Under the pieces are notes generated by a model. It had not been told where the DNA came from and ran no database searches. It saw only the letters and a program-made list of their open reading frames with translations. A DNA stretch of 8,574 nucleotides from Spirochaetaceae bacterium (GTDB taxonomy: Bacteria; Spirochaetota; Spirochaetia; Treponematales; Breznakiellaceae): positions 1 to 8,574 of the forward strand of contig JAITAM010000208.1 of the NCBI GenBank assembly GCA_031284085.1, in the 5' to 3' direction. A program made the position numbers and the translations under genes. Positions 1-7,859 of the stretch are shown piece by piece (position 1 is the stretch's first letter; every line of letters begins with the position of its first letter).

Positions 1-2
1 CA

Positions 3-506
3 CGAGGCCGTACTGATTTAGGTCTCACGTATTATATCTTCTCGGTAGTTAATCGTTTCCTCTTTGAACTCGATCCCGATAAGATGAAAGAGCTGTTCCT
101 CGCTATAGTTGAGGAAGCGTTAACAGTAAAAGGGTTCAAGTTCAAGCTTTGGAACTTTTGTATCATGTCGAATCACTTCCATTTTCTTATCACTCCAGCA
201 GAGGGACAAAGTCTTTCTGAGATATTGAAATGGATCAAGATGGTTTTTGCGATTCGGTGGAACAAAATGAACCACAAGACAGGACATTTCTGGGGAGACA
301 GGTTCTATTCGCGAGTAATAACGGACAAAAAAGACTTCTGGAACGTGTATAACTACATTGATCAGAATCCTGTTAAAGCCGGACTTGTAAAAGAGCCTTG
401 TGAATGGAAGTACAGCGGAGCGTATCATCGGGAACACGGAATTACAGGAATTATCTCTTTCGTGGACGACACAATCTTGAAGTCAGAGCTGAAGGTACTC
501 CAATGA
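3..506 (+). CDS. IS200-like / REP-associated tyrosine transposase (RAYT), 5' end outside window
   Basis: This is a single-domain HUH endonuclease of the Y1 transposase family, which nicks and rejoins single-stranded DNA at hairpins through a 5'-phosphotyrosine link. The HUH motif is His-Phe-His at 174-182, within NFCIMSNHFHFLI. The likely nucleophile is the Tyr at 354-356, in NYIDQNPVKAGLV, a block typical of the family. Other family blocks are FAIRWNKMNHKTGHFWGDRF and the Trp-rich stretch after the Tyr. The first ATG in the window is at 84, but the frame is open from position 3, and the 27 upstream codons (RGRTDLGLTYYIFSVVNRFL...) read as the conserved first strand of the domain. The true start is therefore upstream of the window and ATG 84 is internal. 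No inactivating change is visible, so the visible part looks intact. The gene converges on bamA, with about 110 bp between the stops. No IS ends or accessory TnpB gene are visible, which favours a stand-alone RAYT over a full IS200/IS605 element. Confidence 0.9.
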   Translation, partial: RGRTDLGLTYYIFSVVNRFLFELDPDKMKELFLAIVEEALTVKGFKFKLWNFCIMSNHFHFLITPAEGQSLSEILKWIKMVFAIRWNKMNHKTGHFWGDRFYSRVITDKKDFWNVYNYIDQNPVKAGLVKEPCEWKYSGAYHREHGITGIISFVDDTILKSELKVLQ

Positions 507-529
507 GGTATCCTCTCTCCAAACCAGGT

Positions 530-543
530 CAGACCTTTGTCTG
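530..543 (+). terminator. weak hairpin after transposase gene
   Basis: CAGAC-CTTT-GTCTG forms a 5-bp stem with a 4-nt loop, 23 bp past the transposase stop, followed by CTTCTTA. The stem is short and the T-run is interrupted, so termination is only a possibility. A second short palindrome, AGGTC-A-GACCT at 526-536, overlaps it. Confidence 0.2.
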
Positions 544-610
544 CTTCTTACAGGAAAAACCAGCTTGCCGCTCCCGATACCAACAGCATAGCTCAAACAG
601 GCCGGCCTGT
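541..610 (-). repeat. diverged single copy of the array-1 element, inverted
   Basis: Read on the minus strand from 610 to 541, this spacer holds the same ordered blocks as the 107-bp repeat at 7771-7984. First is a palindrome, CAGGC-CGGCCTGTTT, against CAGGC-A-CGGCCTGTTT at 7891-7906. Next is TGTTG followed by TATCGGGAG (TGTTG-G-TATCGGGAG here, TGTTG-TATCGGGAG in copy 1 near 7828-7841). Then comes GGC, a TTTTT run followed by CC, and AGCAG. One-base indels and several substitutions separate the two, and the extra 21-bp unit found in the array is missing here. The order and spacing of four or five blocks make chance similarity unlikely, but the alignment was made by eye. The element fills most of the gap between the transposase and bamA. 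Confidence 0.55.
597..610. repeat. 14-bp perfect palindrome between convergent genes
   Basis: ACAGGCCGGCCTGT is its own reverse complement and begins 6 bp beyond the bamA stop. As RNA it could fold as ACAGG/CCTGT around CCGG. On the bamA strand it is followed by TTGAG, not a real T-run, so it is a poor intrinsic terminator. It is also the hairpin part of the inverted array-1-like element. It may do either job or both. Confidence 0.7.
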
Positions 611-615
611 CTGGA

Positions 616-3147
616 TTAGTAACTTGTTAGGGTAAGAGAAAGGACAAAATCCATGCCCATCCACGCGGGATCGGTAGTGGTGGCAAAGAGCGCGCCCCTT
701 TGCCACTCGACTTGTCCATCAACTATTTTGAAACGTTTGGCAAAGCTCAAGCGGATAGGAAGCTGCGGTATGGTAAAGCGGATGCCGAAACCATAGCTAA
801 AACGCAAGTTTTCGGTAAATGTATCGGCAGCCCGAAAACTTTCAAATAATGATTTGGGCGTATCGTGTACCTCAGCCATGTCAAGAAACAAATCGCCTGC
901 AAGAATACCCGGCACAATCGGTATACGAATCTCCGCCCAGTTTTCCCATAAAGCAAGGCCCTTGAAACTGTATTCGCTGTTCCAGCCCCGTGCATTAAAC
1001 ATACCGTTGATGGCTAATTTATTGGCGTTTTCAATAGTAATTTCATCGCGCCACGGTTGCGGAAGTATAAACGAAAAGCCCGTATGTATGCCGAATACCA
1101 TCTTAAACTCGTACGTTTCGCCAATCTTTATAGGAGGAAATAAGGTATGAAAGAATTCTAACTTAGTATCACTGACGGTGTAATGTTCAGGTTCTTCATT
1201 GAGAATACCGTACAAACCAAAGCGTTGTATTCCGTAATAACCGGAAGAAGGATCGTACGAAATATCCCGCTGATCCAAGTAAACGGTAGTCCAAAGCGAA
1301 TTAGCCGGTGTCCATCTGCCTCTTGAATTCCGCAAAGCCGGATCAAAAGGTCTAAACAGCGCATCGTCAAACTCATTGAGAATAGCGCCGACGCGAATCC
1401 CCCCGCCTATACCAAGGTTTCCAAGACGAGTACTAAAGCGATAGCCGGTTGAAGTACCAAAAGAAAGATACCATTGGTTGTACTTCATCAAATAGGCATC
1501 CGGCGGGTTTTTGCCTGAAAGGTAGTACTCTTCGTATGAGCTAAAACCATCCGGATACGCATACTCTTCATCACCGTTAAAATACGGCGCCAAGATGTCA
1601 AGGGCGGCCTGCCTGTTGGTATGCTGGGCATTGAAGTCAAAACTAACGGATAAAGGTATTCCAAATATCCACCGGTGGGTATATTCAACAGAAAGGCTTT
1701 GTGTCTCAGAGGCAACGTTTACTTTTCCCCCGAATATGTTACCGCGACCAAGAAAGTTGCGATCATTCACTTCTAATAGACCTGAGATAGGGAGAGTTCC
1801 CGTATCGCTAATGCCTGAGAAGGTTAAACCGAATTGCAGATTAATGGTAGGCTGCTCTTCAACGGTAAAGACCAGATCGGTTAGGCCGTCGGCGCTTCCC
1901 TGCTGTATATCCGGCAAGATTTCAGAAAAGTACTGCAAATTGTATAAATTGCGCAGACCATTCATGACTCTTGTTCGAGAAAAAATATCACCCACTTCTA
2001 GAGGAAGCTCCCGCAGTATGACATCTGTTTTAGTCTTCTTGTTTCCTTTAACGATGATATTCTCAATGTGCGCCCTGCCGTGTTCTATAATAGAAATCTT
2101 AAATGCTATTGTCCCTTGTTCGGTATCCCGAATTTCTTCTTGCATAATGTTGTTGTTTATGTATCCATTTTCTAAGTATAAATCCGTTACCCTTTGAAAA
2201 TCTTCCGCAAGTTTCTGCGCGTTGACTATTTCACCTGGCTTTGAACGTATTAAATCAGATAGTTGTTTAGTAGAAAATATCTGGTTTCCTTCAAAAGCTA
2301 TGCCGTTAAATATGTATTGTTTCCCTTCAACAATCTTGAAGGTTAAAGTCATTACAGTGTTGCCTTTTTCATCTTTGCCAGTATCACGTTGAACATCAAG
2401 CACTTCAACATCTATATAGCCGCGGTCGCGGTAGTATTGAAGGATTGCTCTTTGATCCGTAAGCAATTTTGCCTCTTGGAAAGCACCATCATTAAAAAGT
2501 CCTTTGGCTTTAAGCGAGAGCAGTCTTTTAATCGTATTCACCGGAAAGACCGTAATGCCTTCAAATTGGATTGCGCCGATAACGATCTTCTCTCCTTCGG
2601 TAATGTAAAAACTTACTACATCGCCTGACTTAGCACCGGTTTTCTTCTCTGCACGCACTTGTACGTCTGGGAAGCCTTTTTCAAGGTATTTCATCCGGAT
2701 CGCCTGTTCATCTATGCGTAACTTCATATCGTTCACTATGTCATCTGTTTTAAGTAAAATAACGTCCATTAAATCGCTGCGGGTTACATGGCTGTTTCCC
2801 ACAAAAACTATTTGTGAAACCGCAGGATATTCAACAATCGTGAATCTAATAGTAATTTCAGTGCCGTCAAAACTTGCAGCTTCAATACTAGGAGCGCTAA
2901 TGTCTGAAAAATAGCCGAGTGCAAAAAGTCTTTGTACTATTTCTTCACCCACGGCATTGCTATAGGCGGCTCCTATATAAAGAGAGATTATTCCATCAAG
3001 TTCCGATGCTTTAACATTCTTTAAGCCGGTAAATACGATCTTGCTGATCGTCTTCCCATTAGACCAGTTATTATTTGTTTGTGCAGAGAGCGGAGAAGAC
3101 AATACCACCACTACAAGTAATAAACATACAATAGAACTAATACGCAT
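616..3147 (-). CDS. bamA: BamA, outer-membrane protein assembly factor (Omp85 family)
   Basis: BamA is the central barrel of the BAM complex and inserts beta-barrel proteins into the outer membrane. The 843 aa begin with a signal peptide (MRISSIVCLLLVVVVLSSPL, likely cleaved after SA at about 22). There is no lipobox. Five POTRA repeats follow at about 33-108, 109-187, 188-276, 277-357 and 358-432; several show the xxIxFxGN-like strand and an LGYF/KGFPD/RGYID/NGYI turn. The barrel starts near 435 and carries the family block NDRNFLGRGN (461-470), a DQRDISYDPSSGYYG block (625-639) and GFGIRFTIPQLPIRLSFA near the C-terminus. The loop-6 motif, usually VRGF/Y, reads ARGW at 719-722 (nt 982-993). 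The last residues, FVLSLTLTSY, form the C-terminal barrel strand and end in Tyr. A large acidic and aromatic stretch at about 512-556 is probably a surface loop. ATG 3147 is supported by GGAG five bases upstream. The gene follows tamB by 9 bp. T. pallidum TP0326 is the expected orthologue. Confidence 0.97.
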   Translation of the reverse strand: MRISSIVCLLLVVVVLSSPLSAQTNNNWSNGKTISKIVFTGLKNVKASELDGIISLYIGAAYSNAVGEEIVQRLFALGYFSDISAPSIEAASFDGTEITIRFTIVEYPAVSQIVFVGNSHVTRSDLMDVILLKTDDIVNDMKLRIDEQAIRMKYLEKGFPDVQVRAEKKTGAKSGDVVSFYITEGEKIVIGAIQFEGITVFPVNTIKRLLSLKAKGLFNDGAFQEAKLLTDQRAILQYYRDRGYIDVEVLDVQRDTGKDEKGNTVMTLTFKIVEGKQYIFNGIAFEGNQIFSTKQLSDLIRSKPGEIVNAQKLAEDFQRVTDLYLENGYINNNIMQEEIRDTEQGTIAFKISIIEHGRAHIENIIVKGNKKTKTDVILRELPLEVGDIFSRTRVMNGLRNLYNLQYFSEILPDIQQGSADGLTDLVFTVEEQPTINLQFGLTFSGISDTGTLPISGLLEVNDRNFLGRGNIFGGKVNVASETQSLSVEYTHRWIFGIPLSVSFDFNAQHTNRQAALDILAPYFNGDEEYAYPDGFSSYEEYYLSGKNPPDAYLMKYNQWYLSFGTSTGYRFSTRLGNLGIGGGIRVGAILNEFDDALFRPFDPALRNSRGRWTPANSLWTTVYLDQRDISYDPSSGYYGIQRFGLYGILNEEPEHYTVSDTKLEFFHTLFPPIKIGETYEFKMVFGIHTGFSFILPQPWRDEITIENANKLAINGMFNARGWNSEYSFKGLALWENWAEIRIPIVPGILAGDLFLDMAEVHDTPKSLFESFRAADTFTENLRFSYGFGIRFTIPQLPIRLSFAKRFKIVDGQVEWQRGALFATTTDPAWMGMDFVLSLTLTSY

Positions 3148-3152
3148 TAATG

Positions 3153-3158
3153 CTCCTT
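3153..3158 (-). promoter_or_regulatory. bamA ribosome binding site overlapping the tamB stop
   Basis: On the minus strand the junction reads TTTTTAAGGAGCATTAATG. The tamB TAA shares its AA with an AAGGAG Shine-Dalgarno, which lies five bases before the bamA ATG. This fixes the bamA start and suggests translational coupling, with ribosomes leaving tamB reloading on bamA. Confidence 0.85.
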
Positions 3159-6100
3159 AAAAAGACCAGTTGAATAAAAATGTAAATGCAAAATCATTTA
3201 CAAATAGATTTTCAGGATGTAGCGGATTGATATTGCCGCGTATATCCAATCGAGGATTTCCCAATACCTCTAAATTCAAAACAGTACCTAATTCTAGCCC
3301 GAATTCCGGTTCAAATATCAAGCCGCCTAACCGCAAGCCTTCTCGATGCTGAAGTCCGTCGTCGTATCGCGCCGTTACCATGGCATGAACAAACATATCC
3401 GGCTTAAGGTACTTACCTAAGAAAACAGTACTATTGTCAAAATAGTTACCTATTATATTCATCCCCTCGGTTTCATTGCGCAAACCCAAACTCTGTAAAG
3501 CCATATTTTGTAAGAACTGAGTACGTATGCTAAACATATCAAGCTTAAAAAAATCACGTATGTGTTGTTCAGCCAGCCGGCTCACTTGAAATTGGGACAA
3601 AACATCAGTGGAAGCTGCAAGAACTGATTTCACAAGAGAACTGGTGCCTTCATCAGGATTTCCGGTTAGGTCGCGTCCTAACAAGGCGATGATCTCCATT
3701 TGCGAAAGCGCAGGCTCAGACTCCCAGCGCGGCTCCATATCTTTTATATCGTTAAGGAGAACGTTCTCAAAGAGCATTCGTATCGTAACCGGACCGCTAT
3801 CATTACGATCACGAAGTTCAGCTTTGACGCTTAACTTCGGAGCAATATGCACTTCATTTTCGTTGAACGTCAATGTGCCTTCTCGAATATAGAAGCTGCG
3901 AGGCGTGTAGAGTATAGTGCCGCTTCGTATCTTAAGATTTCCAATTATGGAAAAACGTCCGGAAGCAGTATCATTTTTAATAAAAAGGTTATCGCCGGCG
4001 CTGGCGTTCGCTTGTATTATAGGGTTCTTTGCATCGGGCCATAAAAATTGTACTTTGCTGCCGGTATGCAGCGTAAGATCAATAATGGTATTGATTGCCT
4101 CAGGCTCATTACTCAGTGCTGCTTGTTCTGTAAGAATGTCGGTGTTTATCGTAACTTCCGTATCATTGGCGGTTAAATCGCCGCTTATCATAAAAATATC
4201 TTTCTTCATAGAAAGCAGCAAAGAGCCGGTTGCGTTTCCCCGCGCATGTATGCCGTTGATAGTAGACTTAAACGGTACCGCAGCAGCCTCTTGCGGTATC
4301 TGTATATCAAGATCAAAAATATCAGGAACCCACCGATCGAATTTGAAAGAACCGGCAGCGGATGCTACGCCTGACCCAATGGATGCAAAGAATCTATCAG
4401 AAAACATATCGCTGCCGCTAAACGTAACAGTAAAAGGCGTGGGACGTATGTCATGTTCAAGATAAGACGGCACCTGCATTCGTAAGCTATGAACCTTTGC
4501 CGTACCAAAGAATTCTGGATTGACTAAAGGGCCTGTAACCTGTATAGACCCCGCTGTAACAAAGCCGCCTGAAACGTTGATAAGCTCTTGCCAATCGGGC
4601 GGCAAAACAGACCACAACGCGCCTAAATCAACATAAGCATTGCTGATCTGTGCGTTAATATCGCTGCCTACCAGAGTGCCGGTTATTGCACCTCGTATTG
4701 CAGAAGGCGCTGAAATGCCTATGTAAAGCTCGCCGGTATCAAAGAGTTTAAGCCGTATCATATCACGAGGGCCGCCTGAAAGCGATAAAACCGAGTCTTT
4801 ATGATTGAATTCAAAATAAAAAGGTTCGGATGATACCGGCCTTTGGCTAAACCTTCCTTCGCGAGCCACAATGCTGCCTTGCAAAACACTGAATATCTTG
4901 TCTATATCACGCCATGAATCAACCGGTTTATACTCAACGTTTATCTGCAGATGCGCCCCTATATCCCATCCTATGAACTTTCCTCCCAGCGTGGCGTTCG
5001 TCTCAATCCGCCCTTTGCTCCGATCCGTCTGTAATTCCGGTATCGCAACCTGCAAGCCGAGGTATGCCGCATTAAAATCTTCTGCCGACACGGTGCTATT
5101 ATCAATAACTATCCGCCCGCTTGCCTGCGCTTCATTGCCCCCAATCGTTCCTGTCAACGAAGGAATGTTCACCAATATCTGGTATGCTTCAGGCGAATCC
5201 CAAACAATATCAATATTTCCAGTTAAAACCGCATTGTATGTATTGGCAAGAAAATGCCCGGGACGCATTTGATTGCCGTCAAGGTGCAGCACAATGCGCT
5301 CGTCTTTACGATTGCCGGAAAAAGCGTAGTATTCATTACCCGTCTCATCGGAAAGCTTGAGCGTGCCGCTTATATCAGCAAAGCCGGTATTCCATGACGC
5401 GCTTAATGTGCCGGTAAGCGCCTGCCCGTCATTAAAGAAAATACGATCAAGCGCCATTTCGTTTTGGTTTATTCTGCCGGAAACAGCAATCGAAGTATGT
5501 GTCGATAACGGAAAAGCAAGATTGAGAATTTCCAAATTATCAAGATAAACATACCATGCGCTACTGGAATCGTAGCGAAACGAAGCTGCCATCACGATCT
5601 GGCTTAACTGCCCTTTGTATGGAAAAGGAAGTGTATCGGATTCAATATACCCCGCGTAAGCTCCCGCCTCGCTCTCCACTTGTATTCGTAGATTGTAAAG
5701 TCCTTGTATGCTCAATGACTGCTGGTCTAACAGTATTCCGCTTAGCTGATAAGGAATGTTTTGGTATACGATGTCAAGGCTGAAAGTAATGGTGTTTATG
5801 TCGGCAAAATCAAGAGCGCCGTTCACCTTGAACTTTTCATCTTTACCTATGCTGGCTTCATCTAATACTACTCGTGTCTCTGTGCCGGAAAGAGCGGCGC
5901 TTATCACAGCCCCTTTCAAGAAAGGCTGCTTGCCCTGATATTCAAGTACAAAACGCGGGACATTAAATGAAATATGCTTAAAGTCAGTTGCAATGAAAAT
6001 CTCGCTGTCGGCGCTGACAGCTCTCATTATATCGCTGGCAGGAAGCGTTAAATTGCTCATGTCAACAAAGGGAGCCGCCATGTCCAGTATATCCCAAAGC

Positions 6101-7626
6101 ATCCATGAATCGAAAAGCAGACTGAGATTGAGGTATTGCTGCTGGTAATCCCACGAGCCGTCTATTGATATCTTGCCCGTCTTAGTCTCGGTAGGGCGAA
6201 ACACAGAAAAATTAAACGCAAGGCTCTCCTCTCTTACAAAGAGAGAAGCTTGCACCGCTGATAAAGGGACTTTTCCTATGGCAATATCCTTTCCGGAAAG
6301 CAGCACCGTATTTTCCTGTGCGGAAAAAGTAAAGACCGCATTACACAGCTCGTTACCGGAAAGTGAAAAGTCGTTGATGGAAAGAGTCCCGAAAGGAAGG
6401 AACGGATCGAGTACAATGCCGCCTTGGAACTGTACCGTTCCTTGCGGAACTGCAAAGAGCAGTTGGTCAACGGTTATGGAGGCGGTATCGCCGCTGCCGA
6501 CAAGCGAGAATGAGATCGGCTCTCCAATTACCGTGTCGGGAACGGCGCCGGTTATGGCGGCGCTGTAATAAAGCGGCGTCTCCTCAGTTTTGTCCACAGC
6601 GGCGCTGCCTGAAATACTGCTTGAAAGCCACGCCTCCGCCCATTTCAACGATGCGCCAAAAGAGAGCAAGGAACTGGGAATAAAGTTATTGCAGTCAAAT
6701 GCAGCGGATAAAGCATTGGATTGCAGATCATAGGCGGCATAGAGACTAAAAGGGAGCTGATCCTTTTGTTTTGACACACTAAAGGCGCTGCCCTGCATTC
6801 TTAGGTCAATTTTTACCGGTTTGAGGCGCATTAGCCTCTCGTCTTGAGAGAATACGGACAACGAAGCAATGTTTACGGTTCCGTCTGCGGCTTGTAAATC
6901 GGTAGTGCTTGAGCAGTCGAGCTGCAGCGTTGTTTGTAGCGCCAAAGACTTGCCTGAGTCTTTGGAAGTGCTTGCGCTTGCACTTATTTTGCTGCGAAGC
7001 AGTATTCGATTCTTGTTCAATGAAAAGTCGGCGTCAAAGGCGTCAAGGGCGGCTTCTTGCGCCGCTTGTACAAAAGCAGCCTTGCCGTTTCTTATTATGA
7101 GAGAAAAGCGCTCGTTGAACGTGCCGAGAATGGCATCAAGCGCCACTTCCCCTTGGCCTGAGAAGAGGCGCTCTAGGAGGAGCGCGTCGTCTTCGGCGTT
7201 TACCTGAATTACAGGAGCGTTCAAGGAGAGGGTGCGGACGGCTTTTATTCCTTGTCCTGAGAGGAAGCCTATCATAGAGTAGGAGAGTCGGAGGCTTTTA
7301 ATGGACACGGTCGGAGGCAGGCCTGCTTGAGAGCCTGCTATAGCGATATTATACACGTCGCAATGGGACAGAGAGAGTCTTATGCTGCTGTAATAGACGG
7401 AACGTCCCAAGAAATCCTCAAGGGAAGCGACGAGGCTGTTGCGGAGCGTCGTGATATGTTCCACCATTTTCCTATGGAGCGGCTGAAACAGGGCGACGGT
7501 AGCGATGACGAGGGCGGCAAAAACAACAATATCTCTACTGATAAGAATGATTTTGCTGCGTGAAGAACGAGGCCTCTCGATGTTAAGGAGTGAAGAATGT
7601 TTAGTCAAATCCAAGTCTTTATACAT
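3157..7626 (-). CDS. tamB: TamB-like translocation/lipid-transport protein (AsmA-like, DUF490)
   Basis: TamB-family proteins are anchored in the inner membrane and span the periplasm as a long beta-groove that carries phospholipids to the outer membrane. They often work with an Omp85 barrel. This 1489-aa protein has a basic N-terminus, then one membrane segment at about 32-50 (DIVVFAALVIATVALFQPL). A very long region of alternating beta-strand pattern follows, rich in short hydrophobic/polar repeats such as ISGTLKLSDETG and SGRIVIDNSTVSAEDF, as expected for the AsmA/TamB fold. The C-terminal DUF490-type domain includes MEIIALLGRDLTGN (1310-1323) and FLGKYLKPDMFVHAM (about 1402-1416), and the protein ends in FLFNWSF. 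Its partner may be the BamA encoded next, since no separate TamA is visible here. The ATG at 7626 has no clear Shine-Dalgarno. No better start exists before the membrane segment, and the next Met (54) would remove the anchor. The T. pallidum counterpart is TP0325. The tam symbol rests on fold and context, not close identity. Confidence 0.92.
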   Translation of the reverse strand: MYKDLDLTKHSSLLNIERPRSSRSKIILISRDIVVFAALVIATVALFQPLHRKMVEHITTLRNSLVASLEDFLGRSVYYSSIRLSLSHCDVYNIAIAGSQAGLPPTVSIKSLRLSYSMIGFLSGQGIKAVRTLSLNAPVIQVNAEDDALLLERLFSGQGEVALDAILGTFNERFSLIIRNGKAAFVQAAQEAALDAFDADFSLNKNRILLRSKISASASTSKDSGKSLALQTTLQLDCSSTTDLQAADGTVNIASLSVFSQDERLMRLKPVKIDLRMQGSAFSVSKQKDQLPFSLYAAYDLQSNALSAAFDCNNFIPSSLLSFGASLKWAEAWLSSSISGSAAVDKTEETPLYYSAAITGAVPDTVIGEPISFSLVGSGDTASITVDQLLFAVPQGTVQFQGGIVLDPFLPFGTLSINDFSLSGNELCNAVFTFSAQENTVLLSGKDIAIGKVPLSAVQASLFVREESLAFNFSVFRPTETKTGKISIDGSWDYQQQYLNLSLLFDSWMLWDILDMAAPFVDMSNLTLPASDIMRAVSADSEIFIATDFKHISFNVPRFVLEYQGKQPFLKGAVISAALSGTETRVVLDEASIGKDEKFKVNGALDFADINTITFSLDIVYQNIPYQLSGILLDQQSLSIQGLYNLRIQVESEAGAYAGYIESDTLPFPYKGQLSQIVMAASFRYDSSSAWYVYLDNLEILNLAFPLSTHTSIAVSGRINQNEMALDRIFFNDGQALTGTLSASWNTGFADISGTLKLSDETGNEYYAFSGNRKDERIVLHLDGNQMRPGHFLANTYNAVLTGNIDIVWDSPEAYQILVNIPSLTGTIGGNEAQASGRIVIDNSTVSAEDFNAAYLGLQVAIPELQTDRSKGRIETNATLGGKFIGWDIGAHLQINVEYKPVDSWRDIDKIFSVLQGSIVAREGRFSQRPVSSEPFYFEFNHKDSVLSLSGGPRDMIRLKLFDTGELYIGISAPSAIRGAITGTLVGSDINAQISNAYVDLGALWSVLPPDWQELINVSGGFVTAGSIQVTGPLVNPEFFGTAKVHSLRMQVPSYLEHDIRPTPFTVTFSGSDMFSDRFFASIGSGVASAAGSFKFDRWVPDIFDLDIQIPQEAAAVPFKSTINGIHARGNATGSLLLSMKKDIFMISGDLTANDTEVTINTDILTEQAALSNEPEAINTIIDLTLHTGSKVQFLWPDAKNPIIQANASAGDNLFIKNDTASGRFSIIGNLKIRSGTILYTPRSFYIREGTLTFNENEVHIAPKLSVKAELRDRNDSGPVTIRMLFENVLLNDIKDMEPRWESEPALSQMEIIALLGRDLTGNPDEGTSSLVKSVLAASTDVLSQFQVSRLAEQHIRDFFKLDMFSIRTQFLQNMALQSLGLRNETEGMNIIGNYFDNSTVFLGKYLKPDMFVHAMVTARYDDGLQHREGLRLGGLIFEPEFGLELGTVLNLEVLGNPRLDIRGNINPLHPENLFVNDFAFTFLFNWSF

Positions 7627-7664
7627 AGTGCATTTTGGTTGTATGGCATAGTGTGCGCTAATTT

Positions 7665-7859
7665 TTAATACAGCTCAGGCATACAGAGTCCACAAAGCGG
7701 AATTTTCTTTCCTTTAGCATAAATATAGTACGTTTTCCCACAGACATTCAAGCCCGCAGCCACAGCCGCAGGCTGTTTCAAAGCAGCCACAGGCTGTTTC
7801 AAAGCAGCCACAGGCTGTTTCAAAGGTTGTTGTATCGGGAGAGGCGTACGGCTTTTTGC
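7665..7859 (-). pseudogene. possible C-terminal remnant of a small repeat-containing protein
   Basis: On the minus strand a frame is open from just after a TAG at 7860-7862 to a TAA at 7665-7667. It reads heptads LKQPVAA LKQPVAA LKQPAAV, encoded by the 21-bp units, then AAGLNVCGKTYYIYAKGKKI and PLCGLCMPELY before the stop. The tail looks protein-like, with three cysteines (C-x15-C-x2-C), but there is no ATG at its beginning and no ribosome site. The only starts are TTG or GTG codons inside the repeats. The neighbouring 107-bp copy is shifted in frame because 107 is not a multiple of three. It could be a decayed gene whose repeats expanded, or an accident of stop-free repeats. No function can be assigned. 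Confidence 0.22.
7722..7751 (-). promoter_or_regulatory. candidate sigma-70-type promoter for tamB-bamA
   Basis: On the minus strand TTGAAT (7746-7751, 4 of 6 to the -35 consensus) is followed after 18 bp by TATATT (7722-7727, 5 of 6 to the -10). Transcription would start near 7715 and give a leader of about 90 nt before the tamB ATG. The -35 hexamer touches the edge of the array-1 repeats. An alternative, weaker pair lies nearer the gene (TTGTGG at about 7692-7697 and TGTATT 17 bp downstream). The same bases also read as an open coding frame, so the promoter is not proven. Confidence 0.3.

Noticed and set aside
404..619. 71-aa plus-strand frame overlapping the transposase end
   Set aside because: It starts inside the transposase in another frame and runs through the repeat-like spacer. 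There is no independent start signal.
1595..2197. 200-aa plus-strand frame opposite bamA
   Set aside because: It lies fully antisense to a clear BamA reading frame, has Ser/Arg/Cys-rich shadow composition and shows no recognisable motif.
6173..6568. 131-aa plus-strand frame opposite tamB
   Set aside because: It is antisense to the tamB coding region, has no ribosome binding site and no family resemblance. It is a shadow frame.
7658..7720. 20-codon upstream frame (MLKERKFRFVDS...) in the tamB leader
   Set aside because: Its ATG lies upstream of the predicted transcription start of the candidate promoter, and it overlaps a more protein-like frame. There is no evidence of translation.
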